Shown here: in pieces, positions 8,019 through 16,408 of the stretch
Position numbering within the stretch: position 1 is the first letter of the stretch
How the letters are laid out: every line of letters starts with the position of its first letter
NCBI GenBank assembly: GCA_947371015.1
Contig: CANBNK010000027.1
Span: 1-46,742, forward strand
Length of the DNA stretch: 46,742 bases
From: Acetobacteraceae bacterium
GTDB lineage: Bacteria > Pseudomonadota > Alphaproteobacteria > Acetobacterales > Acetobacteraceae
Reading direction: 5' to 3'
The notes under the pieces: model-generated
Told to the model about the DNA's origin: nothing
Databases searched by the model: none
Seen by the model: the letters and a program-made list of their open reading frames with translations, nothing else
Program-made: the position numbers and the translations under genes

Positions 8019-8996
8019 ATGAAGCGGATCGGCGTGCTGGCGCTGCGGCGCCTGGCGCAGTCGGTGCCGGTGCTGCTGATCATCCTCATCGGGTTGTTCC
8101 TGCTGCTGCAACTGGCGCCCGGCGATACAGTGGACGCGCTGCTGGCGCAGATGGGCGGCGGTGATGCGGCCGTGGCGGCACAGCTGCGGCGGGATTACGG
8201 GCTGGATGTTTCCGTGCCCGTGCAACTCGGCCGCTATTTGGTGCGGCTGCTGAGCTTCGACCTGGGGATGAGTGCGATCTATGGTAAGCCGGTGGCCAGC
8301 GTCATCTTCGAGCGGTTGGCGGTGACGGCGCTGTTCATGTCCTGCGCGCTGGCCTTCGCGTTTTCCGCCGGGCTGGTGCTTGGCGTGCTGGCGGCGCGGC
8401 GGGTGAATGGCTGGCCGGATACGCTGATCTCCACGCTCGGCCTGGTGTTCTACGCCATCCCCAGCTTCTGGCTGGGGCTGATGCTGATTGTGCTGTTCAG
8501 CGTCAAGCTGGCCTGGCTGCCACCGGGCGGCTTCGAGAGCATTGGCGAGGGGCTGACCGGCATGGCGCATGTGCTGGATGTGGCGCAGCATTTGGTGCTG
8601 CCGATCCTGTCGCTGTCGCTGATCTTCCTGGCCATCTACCTGCGCCTGATGCGCGCCAGCATGCTGGAGGTGATGACGCTGGACTTCGTTCGCACCGCCC
8701 GCGCCAAGGGGCTGAGCGAGGGCCATGTGCTGCGCCGCCATGTGCTGCGCAACGCGCTGCTGCCCATGGTGACCTTCGTCGGCCTGCAATTCTCCACCAT
8801 GCTCGGCGGTTCCGTGGTGGTGGAGAGCGTGTTTTCGCTGCCCGGCCTCGGGCGGCTGGCCTTCGAGAGCGTGGTACAGCGCGACCTCAACACGCTGCTC
8901 GGCATCGTGCTGGTCTCGGCGGTGCTGGTCATCGTGGTGAACTTCATCGTGGACCTGCTCTACGCGAAGCTTGACCCGCGGATAGTGGCGCGATGA
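8019..8996 (+). CDS. ABC transporter permease, DppB/OppB type
   Basis: Inner-membrane permease of 325 aa with about six hydrophobic segments, beginning with a long N-terminal helix (SVPVLLIILIGLFLLLQLAPGD). The large periplasmic loop after TM1, with AQLRRDYGLDVSVPVQLGRY, is typical of DppB. The cytoplasmic EAA coupling loop is seen at DFVRTARAKGLSEGHVLRRH, which docks on the ATPase. Its last 4 bases overlap the start of the second permease gene (ATGA). It forms the translocation channel as a heterodimer with the next gene product. Confidence 0.93.
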   Translation: MKRIGVLALRRLAQSVPVLLIILIGLFLLLQLAPGDTVDALLAQMGGGDAAVAAQLRRDYGLDVSVPVQLGRYLVRLLSFDLGMSAIYGKPVASVIFERLAVTALFMSCALAFAFSAGLVLGVLAARRVNGWPDTLISTLGLVFYAIPSFWLGLMLIVLFSVKLAWLPPGGFESIGEGLTGMAHVLDVAQHLVLPILSLSLIFLAIYLRLMRASMLEVMTLDFVRTARAKGLSEGHVLRRHVLRNALLPMVTFVGLQFSTMLGGSVVVESVFSLPGLGRLAFESVVQRDLNTLLGIVLVSAVLVIVVNFIVDLLYAKLDPRIVAR

Positions 8997-9826
8997 GCCC
9001 GGCCGTCCGTGCCTTCCTGCGTTCCCCGGCGGGCCTGCTGGGCGTGGCGCTGATGCTGCTGGTGCTGTTCGCCGCCCTCTCGGCCGATTGGTTCTTCCCG
9101 CGCGACCCGCTCTCGCTGGCCGGGCGGCCGCTGCAATGGCCGGGGCAGAACCCGCGGCTGCTGCTGGGCACCGACAATCTCGGCCGTGACATCGCCGGCT
9201 TCATCTGTCACGGCGCGCGGGTCTCGCTGCTCATCGGGCTGGTTGCCACGGTGGTGGCGGTTGGCCTCGGCACCCTCATCGGCGCCATCGCCGGCTTCTA
9301 CGGCGGCTGGGTGGATGACGCGCTGATGCGGGTGACCGAAGCCTTCCAGACCGTGCCGAACTTCATCCTGCTGCTGGTGCTGGTGGCGGTCTTCGGCAGC
9401 GAGCTGGAGGTGATCACCATCGCCATCGGCGTGGTCGGCTGGACCGCGCCCTGCCGCCTGGTGCGCGCCGAGTTCATGAGCCTGCGCACCCGAGAATACG
9501 TGCTGGCGGCGCGCGGCCTGGGCGTGCGCGACGCCGGGCTGATCTTCCGGGAGATCCTGCCCAACGCGCTGCCGCCGGTCATCGTTTATGCGTCCGTTGT
9601 CATGGCCGTCGCCATCCTGATGGAAAGTGCGCTGGCCTTCCTCGGGCTGTCAGACCCCAACATCGCCAGCTGGGGCAACATGATCGGCGCCGGGCGCAGC
9701 GTTCTGCGCACCGAATGGTACGTCTCCGCCATTCCCGGCGTTGCTATCCTCGTCACCGTGTTGGCGTTCTCGCTGGTCGGGCAGGGGCTGAACGACGCGC
9801 TGAACCCGCGGCTGCAAGCGGTATGA
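8993..9826 (+). CDS. ABC transporter permease, DppC/OppC type
   Basis: Second inner-membrane permease, 277 aa, with an N-terminal TM helix, the DppC-type LGTDNLGRDI segment near residue 60 and five further TM segments. The EAA loop is EYVLAARGLGVRDAGLIFRE. It overlaps the DppB-type gene by 4 bp and the ATPase gene by 4 bp (ATGA at 9823-9826), so the three are co-translated. The length is normal for the family. Confidence 0.93.
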   Translation: MSPAVRAFLRSPAGLLGVALMLLVLFAALSADWFFPRDPLSLAGRPLQWPGQNPRLLLGTDNLGRDIAGFICHGARVSLLIGLVATVVAVGLGTLIGAIAGFYGGWVDDALMRVTEAFQTVPNFILLLVLVAVFGSELEVITIAIGVVGWTAPCRLVRAEFMSLRTREYVLAARGLGVRDAGLIFREILPNALPPVIVYASVVMAVAILMESALAFLGLSDPNIASWGNMIGAGRSVLRTEWYVSAIPGVAILVTVLAFSLVGQGLNDALNPRLQAV

Positions 9827-11496
9827 CGACGCATCACGCCGGCCTCGGCGCGCCGCTGGACGCCGCGCCGCTGCTTGCCCTGCGCCATGTCAGCGTGCGG
9901 CTGCCGAAGGGCGCCGACCGGGAGTTCGCGCTGCGCGACGTCTCGCTGCAGGTCGCGGCCGGTGAGATCGTCTGCGTGGTGGGGGAAAGCGGCTCCGGCA
10001 AGTCGCTGACCGCCATGGCCATCCTCGGCCTGCTGCCCGGCCGCGTGACGCTGGCCGGCGGCGCGATCGAGTTGGAGGGCGAGGACCTGGCCGGGCTGCC
10101 GCCGGCGCGGCTGCGCGGCATCCGGGGCGCCCGCATCGGCATGGTGTTCCAGGAACCGATGACGGCCTTGAACCCGCTGATGCCGGTTGGCCGCCAGGTC
10201 GAGGAGATGCTGGAGGAACACACCGACCAGCCGCGCGAACAACGCCTGGCGCGGGTGCAGGCGCTGCTGGCGGAGGTCGGCATCCCCGACCCCGTGGCCG
10301 CCGCCCGCGCCTATCCGCATGAACTCAGCGGCGGCCAGCGCCAGCGCGCGATGATCGCCATGGCGCTGGCGCTGGAGCCGCGCCTGCTGATCGCGGATGA
10401 ACCGACCACGGCGCTGGACGTGACCACCCAGGCGCGCATCCTGGCGCTGGTGAAGAACATCCAGCGCCGCCGCGGCACCGGCGTGCTGTTCATCACGCAT
10501 GATTTCGGCGTGGTGGCAGAAATCGCCGACCGCGTGGTGGTGATGCAGCATGGCCAGGTGGTGGAAACCGGCCCGGTGCAGCAGGTGCTGTACGCGCCGC
10601 AGCACCCCTATACCCAGGCGCTCATCGCCGCCGTGCCGCCATTGGCGCCGCCGCAACGTCCAGTGGCGGAACCCGGCCCGGCGGTGCTGGCGGTCAGCGG
10701 CCTGCGCAAGACCTATCGCAGCGGCGGCATACTGGCCCGCAAGCGCGTGGTGGAAGCGGTGCGCGGCGTCGACTTCACGCTCCACCAGGGCGAGACGCTG
10801 GGCATCGTCGGGGAAAGCGGCAGCGGCAAGTCCACCGTGGCACGCATGCTGGTGCGGCTGCTGGCCGCCGATGCCGGCAGTATTCACCTGCAGGGCGAGG
10901 ACCTGCTGGCGCTGAACGCACGGGATTTCCGCGCGCGCACCCAGCGCATCCAGATGGTGTTCCAGGACCCCTTCGCCTCGCTGAACCCGCGCCGCCGCGT
11001 TGGCGATATCATCGCCCAGGGGCTGCGCGTGCACGGCATGCCGCGCGCGGCGGCCGAGGCCAAGGTGGTCGAGATGCTGGCGCTGGTCGGGCTGGACCCC
11101 GGCGCGATCCGCCGCTTCCCGCATGAGTTCAGCGGCGGCCAGCGGCAGCGCATCGGCCTGGCCCGCGCGCTGGCGATGCAGCCCACCGTTCTGGTGGCGG
11201 ATGAGCCGGTCAGCGCGCTGGATGTCAGCGTTCAGGCCCAGGTGCTGGCGCTCCTGGCGGAGGCCAAGCAGCGGCTGGCACTGTCCCTGGTGTTCATCAC
11301 CCATGACCTGCGCGTGGCGGCGCAAGTCTGCGACCGCATCCTGGTGATGCAGCGCGGCCTGGTCGTGGAAGCCGGCGAGACCGCGACGCTGTTCGCCGCG
11401 CCGCGCCACCCCTATACGCGCGCCTTGCTGGCCAGCGTGCCCGGCCGCGGCTGGCAGCCTGGCGCTGGCGCAGCCTCGCCGCCGCGGGCAGAATGA
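9823..11496 (+). CDS. Fused dipeptide-type ABC transporter ATP-binding protein (DppD-DppF in one chain)
   Basis: 557 aa with two complete ABC ATPase domains in tandem. The first has Walker A GESGSGKSLTA, signature LSGGQRQRAMIAMAL and Walker B LLIADEPTTALD. The second has GESGSGKSTVARML, FSGGQRQRIGLARAL and VLVADEPVSALD. Each half ends with the oligopeptide-type C-terminal HPYTQALIAAVP / HPYTRALLASVP segment. Both halves look catalytically intact. The start at 9823 is set by the ATGA overlap with the upstream permease. Fusion of the two ATPases is common for this transporter class. It powers the importer from the cytoplasmic side. Confidence 0.95.
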   Translation: MTTHHAGLGAPLDAAPLLALRHVSVRLPKGADREFALRDVSLQVAAGEIVCVVGESGSGKSLTAMAILGLLPGRVTLAGGAIELEGEDLAGLPPARLRGIRGARIGMVFQEPMTALNPLMPVGRQVEEMLEEHTDQPREQRLARVQALLAEVGIPDPVAAARAYPHELSGGQRQRAMIAMALALEPRLLIADEPTTALDVTTQARILALVKNIQRRRGTGVLFITHDFGVVAEIADRVVVMQHGQVVETGPVQQVLYAPQHPYTQALIAAVPPLAPPQRPVAEPGPAVLAVSGLRKTYRSGGILARKRVVEAVRGVDFTLHQGETLGIVGESGSGKSTVARMLVRLLAADAGSIHLQGEDLLALNARDFRARTQRIQMVFQDPFASLNPRRRVGDIIAQGLRVHGMPRAAAEAKVVEMLALVGLDPGAIRRFPHEFSGGQRQRIGLARALAMQPTVLVADEPVSALDVSVQAQVLALLAEAKQRLALSLVFITHDLRVAAQVCDRILVMQRGLVVEAGETATLFAAPRHPYTRALLASVPGRGWQPGAGAASPPRAE

Positions 11497-11518
11497 GCCA
11501 ACCGGGGAGACGACCGCC

Positions 11519-11842
11519 ATGCAGATGACCGATATCGAAATGGGCGGCACCGCCGTGCTGGCGCTGGATGGCCGGTTGGATTCGGTGACCGCGCCGGCGG
11601 TGGAAGCCCGGCTGGTGGCGCTGCTGGCGCGCGGGCCGGTGGTCGCCGACCTGGCGGCGGTGCGCTACGTGTCCTCGGCCGGGCTGCGCGTGCTGCTGAA
11701 GGCGGCAAAGGATGCCAAGGCGGCCGGCACGCGCTTTGCGGTCTGCGGCATGCAGGCGGCCGTGCGCGAAGTCTTCGAGGTCAGCGGCTTCGACCGGGTG
11801 ATTCCTGCCTTCCCCACCGCGGCTGAAGCGACGGGAGCCTGA
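11519..11842 (+). CDS. STAS-domain protein (anti-sigma factor antagonist-like)
   Basis: A 107-aa protein made of one STAS domain, like SpoIIAA/RsbV. The core segment ADLAAVRYVSSAGLRVLL matches the conserved loop that holds the phosphorylatable serine; by alignment Ser53 would be the acceptor. A GGGGAG site lies at 11504-11509, well placed for the ATG. It sits 22 bp after the ABC ATPase gene and 4 bp before an alpha/beta hydrolase gene, so all may be co-transcribed. No anti-sigma kinase (HATPase) or PP2C phosphatase gene is in the window, so its partner is unknown. It might also be a non-switching STAS protein. Confidence 0.85.
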   Translation: MQMTDIEMGGTAVLALDGRLDSVTAPAVEARLVALLARGPVVADLAAVRYVSSAGLRVLLKAAKDAKAAGTRFAVCGMQAAVREVFEVSGFDRVIPAFPTAAEATGA

Positions 11843-11846
11843 GGCA

Positions 11847-12683
11847 ATGCCAAGCGCGACTTCCCATGACGGCGTGGCCCTGCACTACGACCTGAACGAC
11901 TTCACTGACCCGTGGACCACGAAGCCCACGGTGCTGCTGCAACACGGCTTCGGCCGCAGTGGGCGCATGTGGTTCGGCACCATCCCGGCGCTGGCGCGGC
12001 ACTACCGTATCATCTGCCCGGATTTCCGCGGCCTCGGCCTGTCCGGGCGGAACTTCGACGCCGCCACCGGCATCAACGCCGCCAACTACCTGGCGGACCT
12101 GCGCGCCATCCTCGACCACGCCGGGGTGGAACGGGCGCATTTCGTCGGTGAGAGCATCGGCGGCACCATCGGCTACGCCTTCGCCGCCGAGCATCCGGAG
12201 CGGGTGCGGACGCTGAGCGTCATGGCCTCCCCGACCTACATCAACGATTGGATGCGCCGCGCCTACGCTGCCGGCCACCCGAGCTGGCCCGAGGCGATCG
12301 AGACGCTCGGCAGCGCTGGCTGGGCCGCGGCGACCAATACCGCTGCGCGCTTCCCCGCCGAGATGGGCGCGGGTTTCCACGAATGGTACGCCGCCCAGAT
12401 CGGCCAGGCGCCGACGCCAGTGTTGGCGGCGATGGCGCGCTTCGCCATGGGCGTGAACGTGGAACCCCTGCTGTCGAAGATCACTGCGCCGGTGCTGGGG
12501 CTGTTCCCTTCTGCCGGGCAGATCGCCACCACCGAACAGGAAGCGACGCTGCGGCGGCTGATTCCGGATGTGCGGACGGTACGGATGAGCACGCCCTACC
12601 ACATGGTGCAGTTCATGCAGCCGGCGGCCTGTGCCGAGCAGGTGCTGCGCTTCCTGCTGCTGCAGGATGGCGTCTCGGGCTGA
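11847..12683 (+). CDS. Alpha/beta-fold hydrolase
   Basis: Serine hydrolase of 278 aa with the alpha/beta fold. The oxyanion segment is LLQHGFGRSGRMW, the nucleophile elbow is FVGESIGGTIGY (Ser103), and a C-terminal TPYHMVQF supplies the catalytic His (about residue 252). The acid is probably in the strand before it. The segment PDFRGLGLSGR is typical of 3-oxoadipate enol-lactonase and haloperoxidase-like members, but no precise substrate can be assigned. It has no signal peptide, so it is cytoplasmic. It is 4 bp after the STAS gene and converges with the DUF2237 gene. Confidence 0.88.
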   Translation: MPSATSHDGVALHYDLNDFTDPWTTKPTVLLQHGFGRSGRMWFGTIPALARHYRIICPDFRGLGLSGRNFDAATGINAANYLADLRAILDHAGVERAHFVGESIGGTIGYAFAAEHPERVRTLSVMASPTYINDWMRRAYAAGHPSWPEAIETLGSAGWAAATNTAARFPAEMGAGFHEWYAAQIGQAPTPVLAAMARFAMGVNVEPLLSKITAPVLGLFPSAGQIATTEQEATLRRLIPDVRTVRMSTPYHMVQFMQPAACAEQVLRFLLLQDGVSG

Positions 12684-12720
12684 CCTGCGTTGGTGCCGCT
12701 CGCACGCTGAAGTGCAGGCG

Positions 12721-13107
12721 CTATTCCTCGTCGTCAAGCGCGTGGGCGTGCAGGTCTTCCAGGCTGCAATGCTCCAGCGCGCTGATATGCGTCGCTTCCA
12801 GCAGTACGGGCGGTGCACAGCCAGACCGGCGAGCTTCCTCCCAGCGCGGGGCACAGAGGCACCAGCGCGCACCAGGCGCCAGTCCAGGGAAGCCGTATTC
12901 CGGCCGCGGCGTGGACAGATCGTTGCCCACGCTGCGGCTGAAGGCGAGGAACTCGGCGGTCAGTTCAACGCAGACGGTGTGGCTGCCGTGGTCCTCGGGG
13001 CCGGTGTTGCAGCACCCATCGCGGAAGAAGCCGGTGATGGGCGCCACGGAACAGGGCAGCAGCGGGCCACCGAGAACCGAGGTTCCTGCGACCCGCTGCG
13101 CGAACAT
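12721..13107 (-). CDS. DUF2237 family conserved protein
   Basis: A 128-aa member of the uncharacterised DUF2237 family, recognised from TGFFRDGCCNTGPEDHGSHT, VCVELTAEFLAFS, GNDLSTPRPEYGFPGL and GARWCLCAPRWEEA. It is rich in conserved Cys (CC, C, C-x-C), which could bind metal or form disulfides, but no function is known. Its ATG overlaps the stop codon of pckA (TGATG, one shared base), so it is translated directly after PEP carboxykinase. The length is normal for the family, and it has no signal peptide. Confidence 0.85.
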   Translation of the reverse strand: MFAQRVAGTSVLGGPLLPCSVAPITGFFRDGCCNTGPEDHGSHTVCVELTAEFLAFSRSVGNDLSTPRPEYGFPGLAPGARWCLCAPRWEEARRSGCAPPVLLEATHISALEHCSLEDLHAHALDDEE

Positions 13108-14702
13108 CAGGCTGCCGCGCGAACGGCGGCGGCCTTCACGTCGTCGCTGACGACGCTGGCGAAGGTCTTGAAGTTCTCCTCGAACAGGCCGACCAGCTTC
13201 GCCGCGGTGGCGTCGTAGGCGGCCTTGTCGGCCCAGCTGTCGCGCGGGTTCAGCACTTCGGCCGGAATGCCCGGCAGCGACTTCGGCATCATCAGGCCGA
13301 AGAATGGGTCCTTCACGAACTCAACCTGGGCCAGGCTGCCGTCCAGCGCGCCGCGCAGCAGGGCGCGGGTGTGCTGGATGGACATGCGCTTGCCGACGCC
13401 ATAGGCGCCGCCGGTCCAGCCGGTATTGACCAGCCACACCTGGGCGCCGTGCTTGTCGATCAACTCGGCCAGCATCTTGCCGTACACTTCCGGGTTGCGC
13501 GGCAGGAAGGGCGCGCCGAAGCAGGTGGAGAAGGTCGCCTGCGGCTCCTTGCCCAGGCCCTTTTCGGTGCCGGCCACGCGGGCGGTGTAGCCCGACAGGA
13601 AGTGGTACATGGCCTGCGCCGAGGACAGCTTGCTGATCGGCGGCAACACGCCGAAGGCATCGGCCGTCAGCATCACCACGTTCTTCGGCAGGCCGGCCAT
13701 GCCGCCCTTGACCGTGTTCGGGATGAACTCGAGCGGGTAGCAGCTGCGGGTGTTCTCGGTCAGGCTGCCGTCGTCCAGGTCCAGCTCGCCATGGTCGTCG
13801 GAGACCACGTTCTCCAGCACGGCGCCGAAGCGGTGGCTGGCATCCCAGATCTGCGGCTCGGCCTCGCGGCTCAGCTTGATGACCTTGGCGTAGCAGCCGC
13901 CTTCGAAGTTGAAGACGCCCTTGTCGGACCAGCCATGCTCGTCATCGCCGATCAGGCTGCGCTCGGGGTCCGAGGACAGCGTGGTCTTGCCGGTGCCGGA
14001 CAGGCCGAAGAACAGCGCGGTGTCGCCGTTCTTGCCGACATTGGCGGAGCAATGCATCGGCAGCACGCCTTCGGCCGGCATCAGCCAGTTCATCACGGTG
14101 AAGATGCTCTTCTTCACTTCGCCGGCGTAGCTGGTGCCGGCGATCAGGATGGTCTTGGCGGCGAAGCTGAGCGCGATGCAGGTGCTGGTGCGGCAGCCGT
14201 CTTCTTCCGGGCTCGCTTCATATTCTGGGGCGTGCAGGATGGTGTAGTCGGGCGTGAAGCCGGCCAGTTCGCTGCGCGACGGGCGGATGAACATGTTGCG
14301 GGCGAACAGCGCGTGCCAGGCGTTGGTCGTCACCAGCCGCACCTTGATGCGGTGGGCCGGGTCGGCGCCAGCGTAGAGGTCCTGGGTGAACAGCATTTCC
14401 TTGGCGCCGAGCCAGGCGCGCACCTTGGCGGCCAGACCCTGGAACTTCGCCACCGGCATCGGCCGGTTGATCTTGCCCCACCAAACCTGGTCATGCACCT
14501 CGGCGTCATCGACGACGAACTTGTCCTGCACCGACCGGCCAGTGTGGACGCCGGTGACGCCCATGAAGGCGCCGGAGGCCGAGAGGCGGCCCTCACGGCG
14601 GATCATCGCATGCTGAACGAGCGAGGCCGCGGTCAGGTTGGCATAGACGTGGTGCGGAGTGGCAACACCGGTGCCGGCGAGGGCGATGGCGGGCGCAGTC
14701 AT
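13107..14702 (-). CDS. pckA: Phosphoenolpyruvate carboxykinase (ATP)
   Basis: Converts oxaloacetate and ATP to PEP, CO2 and ADP, the first committed step of gluconeogenesis. 531 aa, as usual for the ATP-dependent class. The kinase-1a P-loop is GLSGTGKTTLS (about 233-243), followed by the metal-binding LIGDDEHGWSDKGVFNFEGG. Other landmarks are FTQDLYAGAD and LNPRDSW. A GGAGGAG site precedes the ATG, and a sigma70-like promoter lies at 14800-14828. In alphaproteobacteria pckA is usually beside chvI/chvG, as here (about 1 kb away with one gene between), and it is often under their control. PEP made here is also the phosphate donor for EI encoded further right. Confidence 0.97.
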   Translation of the reverse strand: MTAPAIALAGTGVATPHHVYANLTAASLVQHAMIRREGRLSASGAFMGVTGVHTGRSVQDKFVVDDAEVHDQVWWGKINRPMPVAKFQGLAAKVRAWLGAKEMLFTQDLYAGADPAHRIKVRLVTTNAWHALFARNMFIRPSRSELAGFTPDYTILHAPEYEASPEEDGCRTSTCIALSFAAKTILIAGTSYAGEVKKSIFTVMNWLMPAEGVLPMHCSANVGKNGDTALFFGLSGTGKTTLSSDPERSLIGDDEHGWSDKGVFNFEGGCYAKVIKLSREAEPQIWDASHRFGAVLENVVSDDHGELDLDDGSLTENTRSCYPLEFIPNTVKGGMAGLPKNVVMLTADAFGVLPPISKLSSAQAMYHFLSGYTARVAGTEKGLGKEPQATFSTCFGAPFLPRNPEVYGKMLAELIDKHGAQVWLVNTGWTGGAYGVGKRMSIQHTRALLRGALDGSLAQVEFVKDPFFGLMMPKSLPGIPAEVLNPRDSWADKAAYDATAAKLVGLFEENFKTFASVVSDDVKAAAVRAAA

Positions 14703-14799
14703 TATTGGTTAACTCCTCCAGGCTGGTGACGGGCCGCCACCTGAGATCCAGAAACGGCGCCGACCCGATTGCCAGGGCGTGTCGCTGCTATGCGTGTCG

Positions 14800-14828
14800 A
14801 AATTAAGCCGTTGCCGAGGCCCGGTCAA
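14800..14828 (-). promoter_or_regulatory. Putative sigma70-type promoter of pckA
   Basis: On the minus strand TTGACC (14828-14823) and TAATTT (14805-14800) are separated by 17 bases, close to the ideal -35/-10 layout, about 100 bases upstream of the pckA start. This AT-rich patch stands out in a GC-rich region. AAATTAAG at 14800-14807, overlapping the -10 box, is mirrored by CTTAATTT at 14839-14846, just upstream of the -35 box; the pair could be a regulator site. Confidence 0.55.
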
Positions 14829-14888
14829 CGTGAACGGACTTAATTTAAAGAATAGTTGAGGCGTGAAATGTCGAGGAATGTCCGTCGG

Positions 14889-15581
14889 CTAGACTGTTGA
14901 TGCAGTCATCAATTCTTGCCGCAGTGCAGCAATGCTGCCGGCCTGGGCGCTGAACGCAAGACGAAGGCGGGTCTCGCCGTCGGTCACATCACATCCATCC
15001 GGGTCCAGGTTCGTAAGCTGCCAGGGGCCAGGCTGGCCACCCAGCTTCTGCGCTATCCGCGCCACCGCCGGGGCGTGGTCCTGGTTCATGTGCTGCACCA
15101 CGCTGGCCTCGGCTTCCGCCACCAGGGCTACGGCTTCCGGCGCCGGCAGGAACTGGTCCGCCCGCAGCCGCTGGGCCCGGGCGAAACCACCGACCAGCAG
15201 GGCGCCGCCAGGCGTCACCCGCCACAGCGCGAAATCGGCAAAGTCGGCATACAGGGCGGCATAGGGGTGGCGGGCGAGCCAGCGCGCCTTCAACCCGGAG
15301 TCCTCGATGCGCTCGGCCGGACCGGTCAGCGTGACGCGTGGCGTGGTCTGCGGGTTGGGGCCGGCAGCAGCGCCCTGGAACAACAGGGAGCAGCGCGGCT
15401 CGGCCATCAGGTGGCGGGTGTGCTCGGCCAGCGTGGAGAGCCAGAGCAGCACCCCAAGGTCCGGCGCCGCGGCTGGGGTGACCAGGCTGGCGAAGGGTTG
15501 GCCCGCGGCGCTGGTGGCCAGGGTGGCGCTGCTGGCGGCCCGCACCAGGCACCGGGCTTCGAAGGCTGCTGCTGTCGCCAT
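14889..15581 (-). CDS. HugZ-like heme-utilisation / pyridoxamine 5'-phosphate oxidase-fold protein with DUF2470 domain
   Basis: About 230 aa with two parts: an N-terminal split-barrel FMN/heme-binding domain (residues about 5-140, with FEARCLVRAASSATLAT and LFQGAAAGPNPQTTPR) and a C-terminal DUF2470 domain (from about 150, with VVQHMNQDHAPAV and NLDPDGCDV). This order is that of the HugZ family, some of which degrade heme; others have no known activity. The start at 15581 is chosen because it begins at the family N-terminus; the longer frame overlaps the divergent regulatory region. A perfect 9-bp inverted repeat lies just upstream (15589-15619) and could control it. Heme activity is inferred, not shown. 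Confidence 0.83.
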   Translation of the reverse strand: MATAAAFEARCLVRAASSATLATSAAGQPFASLVTPAAAPDLGVLLWLSTLAEHTRHLMAEPRCSLLFQGAAAGPNPQTTPRVTLTGPAERIEDSGLKARWLARHPYAALYADFADFALWRVTPGGALLVGGFARAQRLRADQFLPAPEAVALVAEAEASVVQHMNQDHAPAVARIAQKLGGQPGPWQLTNLDPDGCDVTDGETRLRLAFSAQAGSIAALRQELMTASTV

Positions 15582-15588
15582 ATCAATC

Positions 15589-15619
15589 CTGTCCGGCTTG
15601 CGCCACAATTGCCGGACAG
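15589..15619. promoter_or_regulatory. Perfect 9-bp inverted repeat in the hugZ-like / chvI divergent region
   Basis: CTGTCCGGC (15589-15597) and GCCGGACAG (15611-15619) are exact reverse complements separated by 13 bases, so equivalent positions lie 22 bp apart, about two helical turns. That geometry suits a dimeric regulator. The site is 8-38 bases before the HugZ-like start and about 90 bases before chvI, so it more likely governs the former. The regulator is unknown. Confidence 0.5.
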
Positions 15620-15706
15620 AATAGCGCTTGATCGCCTGGGACGGTAACGTCGATCGGCGTGAATCAGCGCTCAAACCATCACGGCCGCACTGCCGGAGTA
15701 CAGACC

Positions 15707-16408
15707 ATGGCCCATACCATCGCCCTCGTGGATGACGACCGCAACATCCTGACCTCGGTCTCCATGACGCTGGAGCAGGAGGGCTTCACGGTGCGCACCT
15801 ATACGGACGGCGAGAGCGCGCTGCAGGGCCTGCTGGCGCGACCGGTCGATCTGGCGGTGCTGGACATCAAGATGCCGCGCATGGATGGCATGGAACTGCT
15901 GCAGCGCCTGCGCCAACGCAGCGCCATGCCCGTGATCTTCCTGACCTCCAAGGATGAGGAGGTGGATGAGCTCATGGGCCTGCGGCTTGGCGCCGATGAC
16001 TACATCACCAAGCCGTTCAGCCAGCGTTTGCTGCTGGAGCGTATCCGCGCCCTGCTGCGCCGCAAGGACGCGGCGCGGGCGGAAGCCGCGGGCCAGCCCT
16101 CCGGCGGCGTCATCGTCCGTGGCGACCTGGTGCTGGACGAGACCAAGCACACCTGCGTTTGGAAGGGTAAGGACATCCAGCTGACCGTCACCGAGTTCCT
16201 GCTGGTGAAGGCGCTGGCGCTGCGGCCCGGCATGGTGAAGAACCGCGATCAACTGATCGACGCCGCCTATGGCGAGAACATCTATGTCGATGACCGCACC
16301 ATCGACAGCCATGTGAAGCGGGTGCGCAAGAAGTTCCGCCAGGGCGACGACGAGTTCAACCAGATCGAGACGCTGTACGGCATCGGCTACCGCTACAAGG
16401 AAGCCTGA
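15707..16408 (+). CDS. chvI: Two-component response regulator ChvI
   Basis: OmpR-family response regulator of 233 aa. The receiver domain has acidic residues Asp10/11 (LVDDDRN), phospho-acceptor Asp53 in [12 protein letters not shown] and the signalling Lys in YITKPF. The C-terminal winged-helix DNA-binding domain contains [20 protein letters not shown] and [12 protein letters not shown]. The start at 15707 follows GGAG at 15694-15697. It overlaps chvG by one base (TGATG), so the pair is co-translated. ChvI/ExoR-type systems in alphaproteobacteria control envelope, acid-response and carbon genes; here the neighbours pckA and the PTS genes support that orthology. Confidence 0.94.
   Translation: MAHTIALVDDDRNILTSVSMTLEQEGFTVRTYTDGESALQGLLARPVDLAVLDIKMPRMDGMELLQRLRQRSAMPVIFLTSKDEEVDELMGLRLGADDYITKPFSQRLLLERIRALLRRKDAARAEAAGQPSGGVIVRGDLVLDETKHTCVWKGKDIQLTVTEFLLVKALALRPGMVKNRDQLIDAAYGENIYVDDRTIDSHVKRVRKKFRQGDDEFNQIETLYGIGYRYKEA

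Noticed and set aside
9586-11550. A 654-codon minus-strand frame opposite the fused ATPase
   Set aside because: Antisense shadow of a well-supported ABC ATPase gene.
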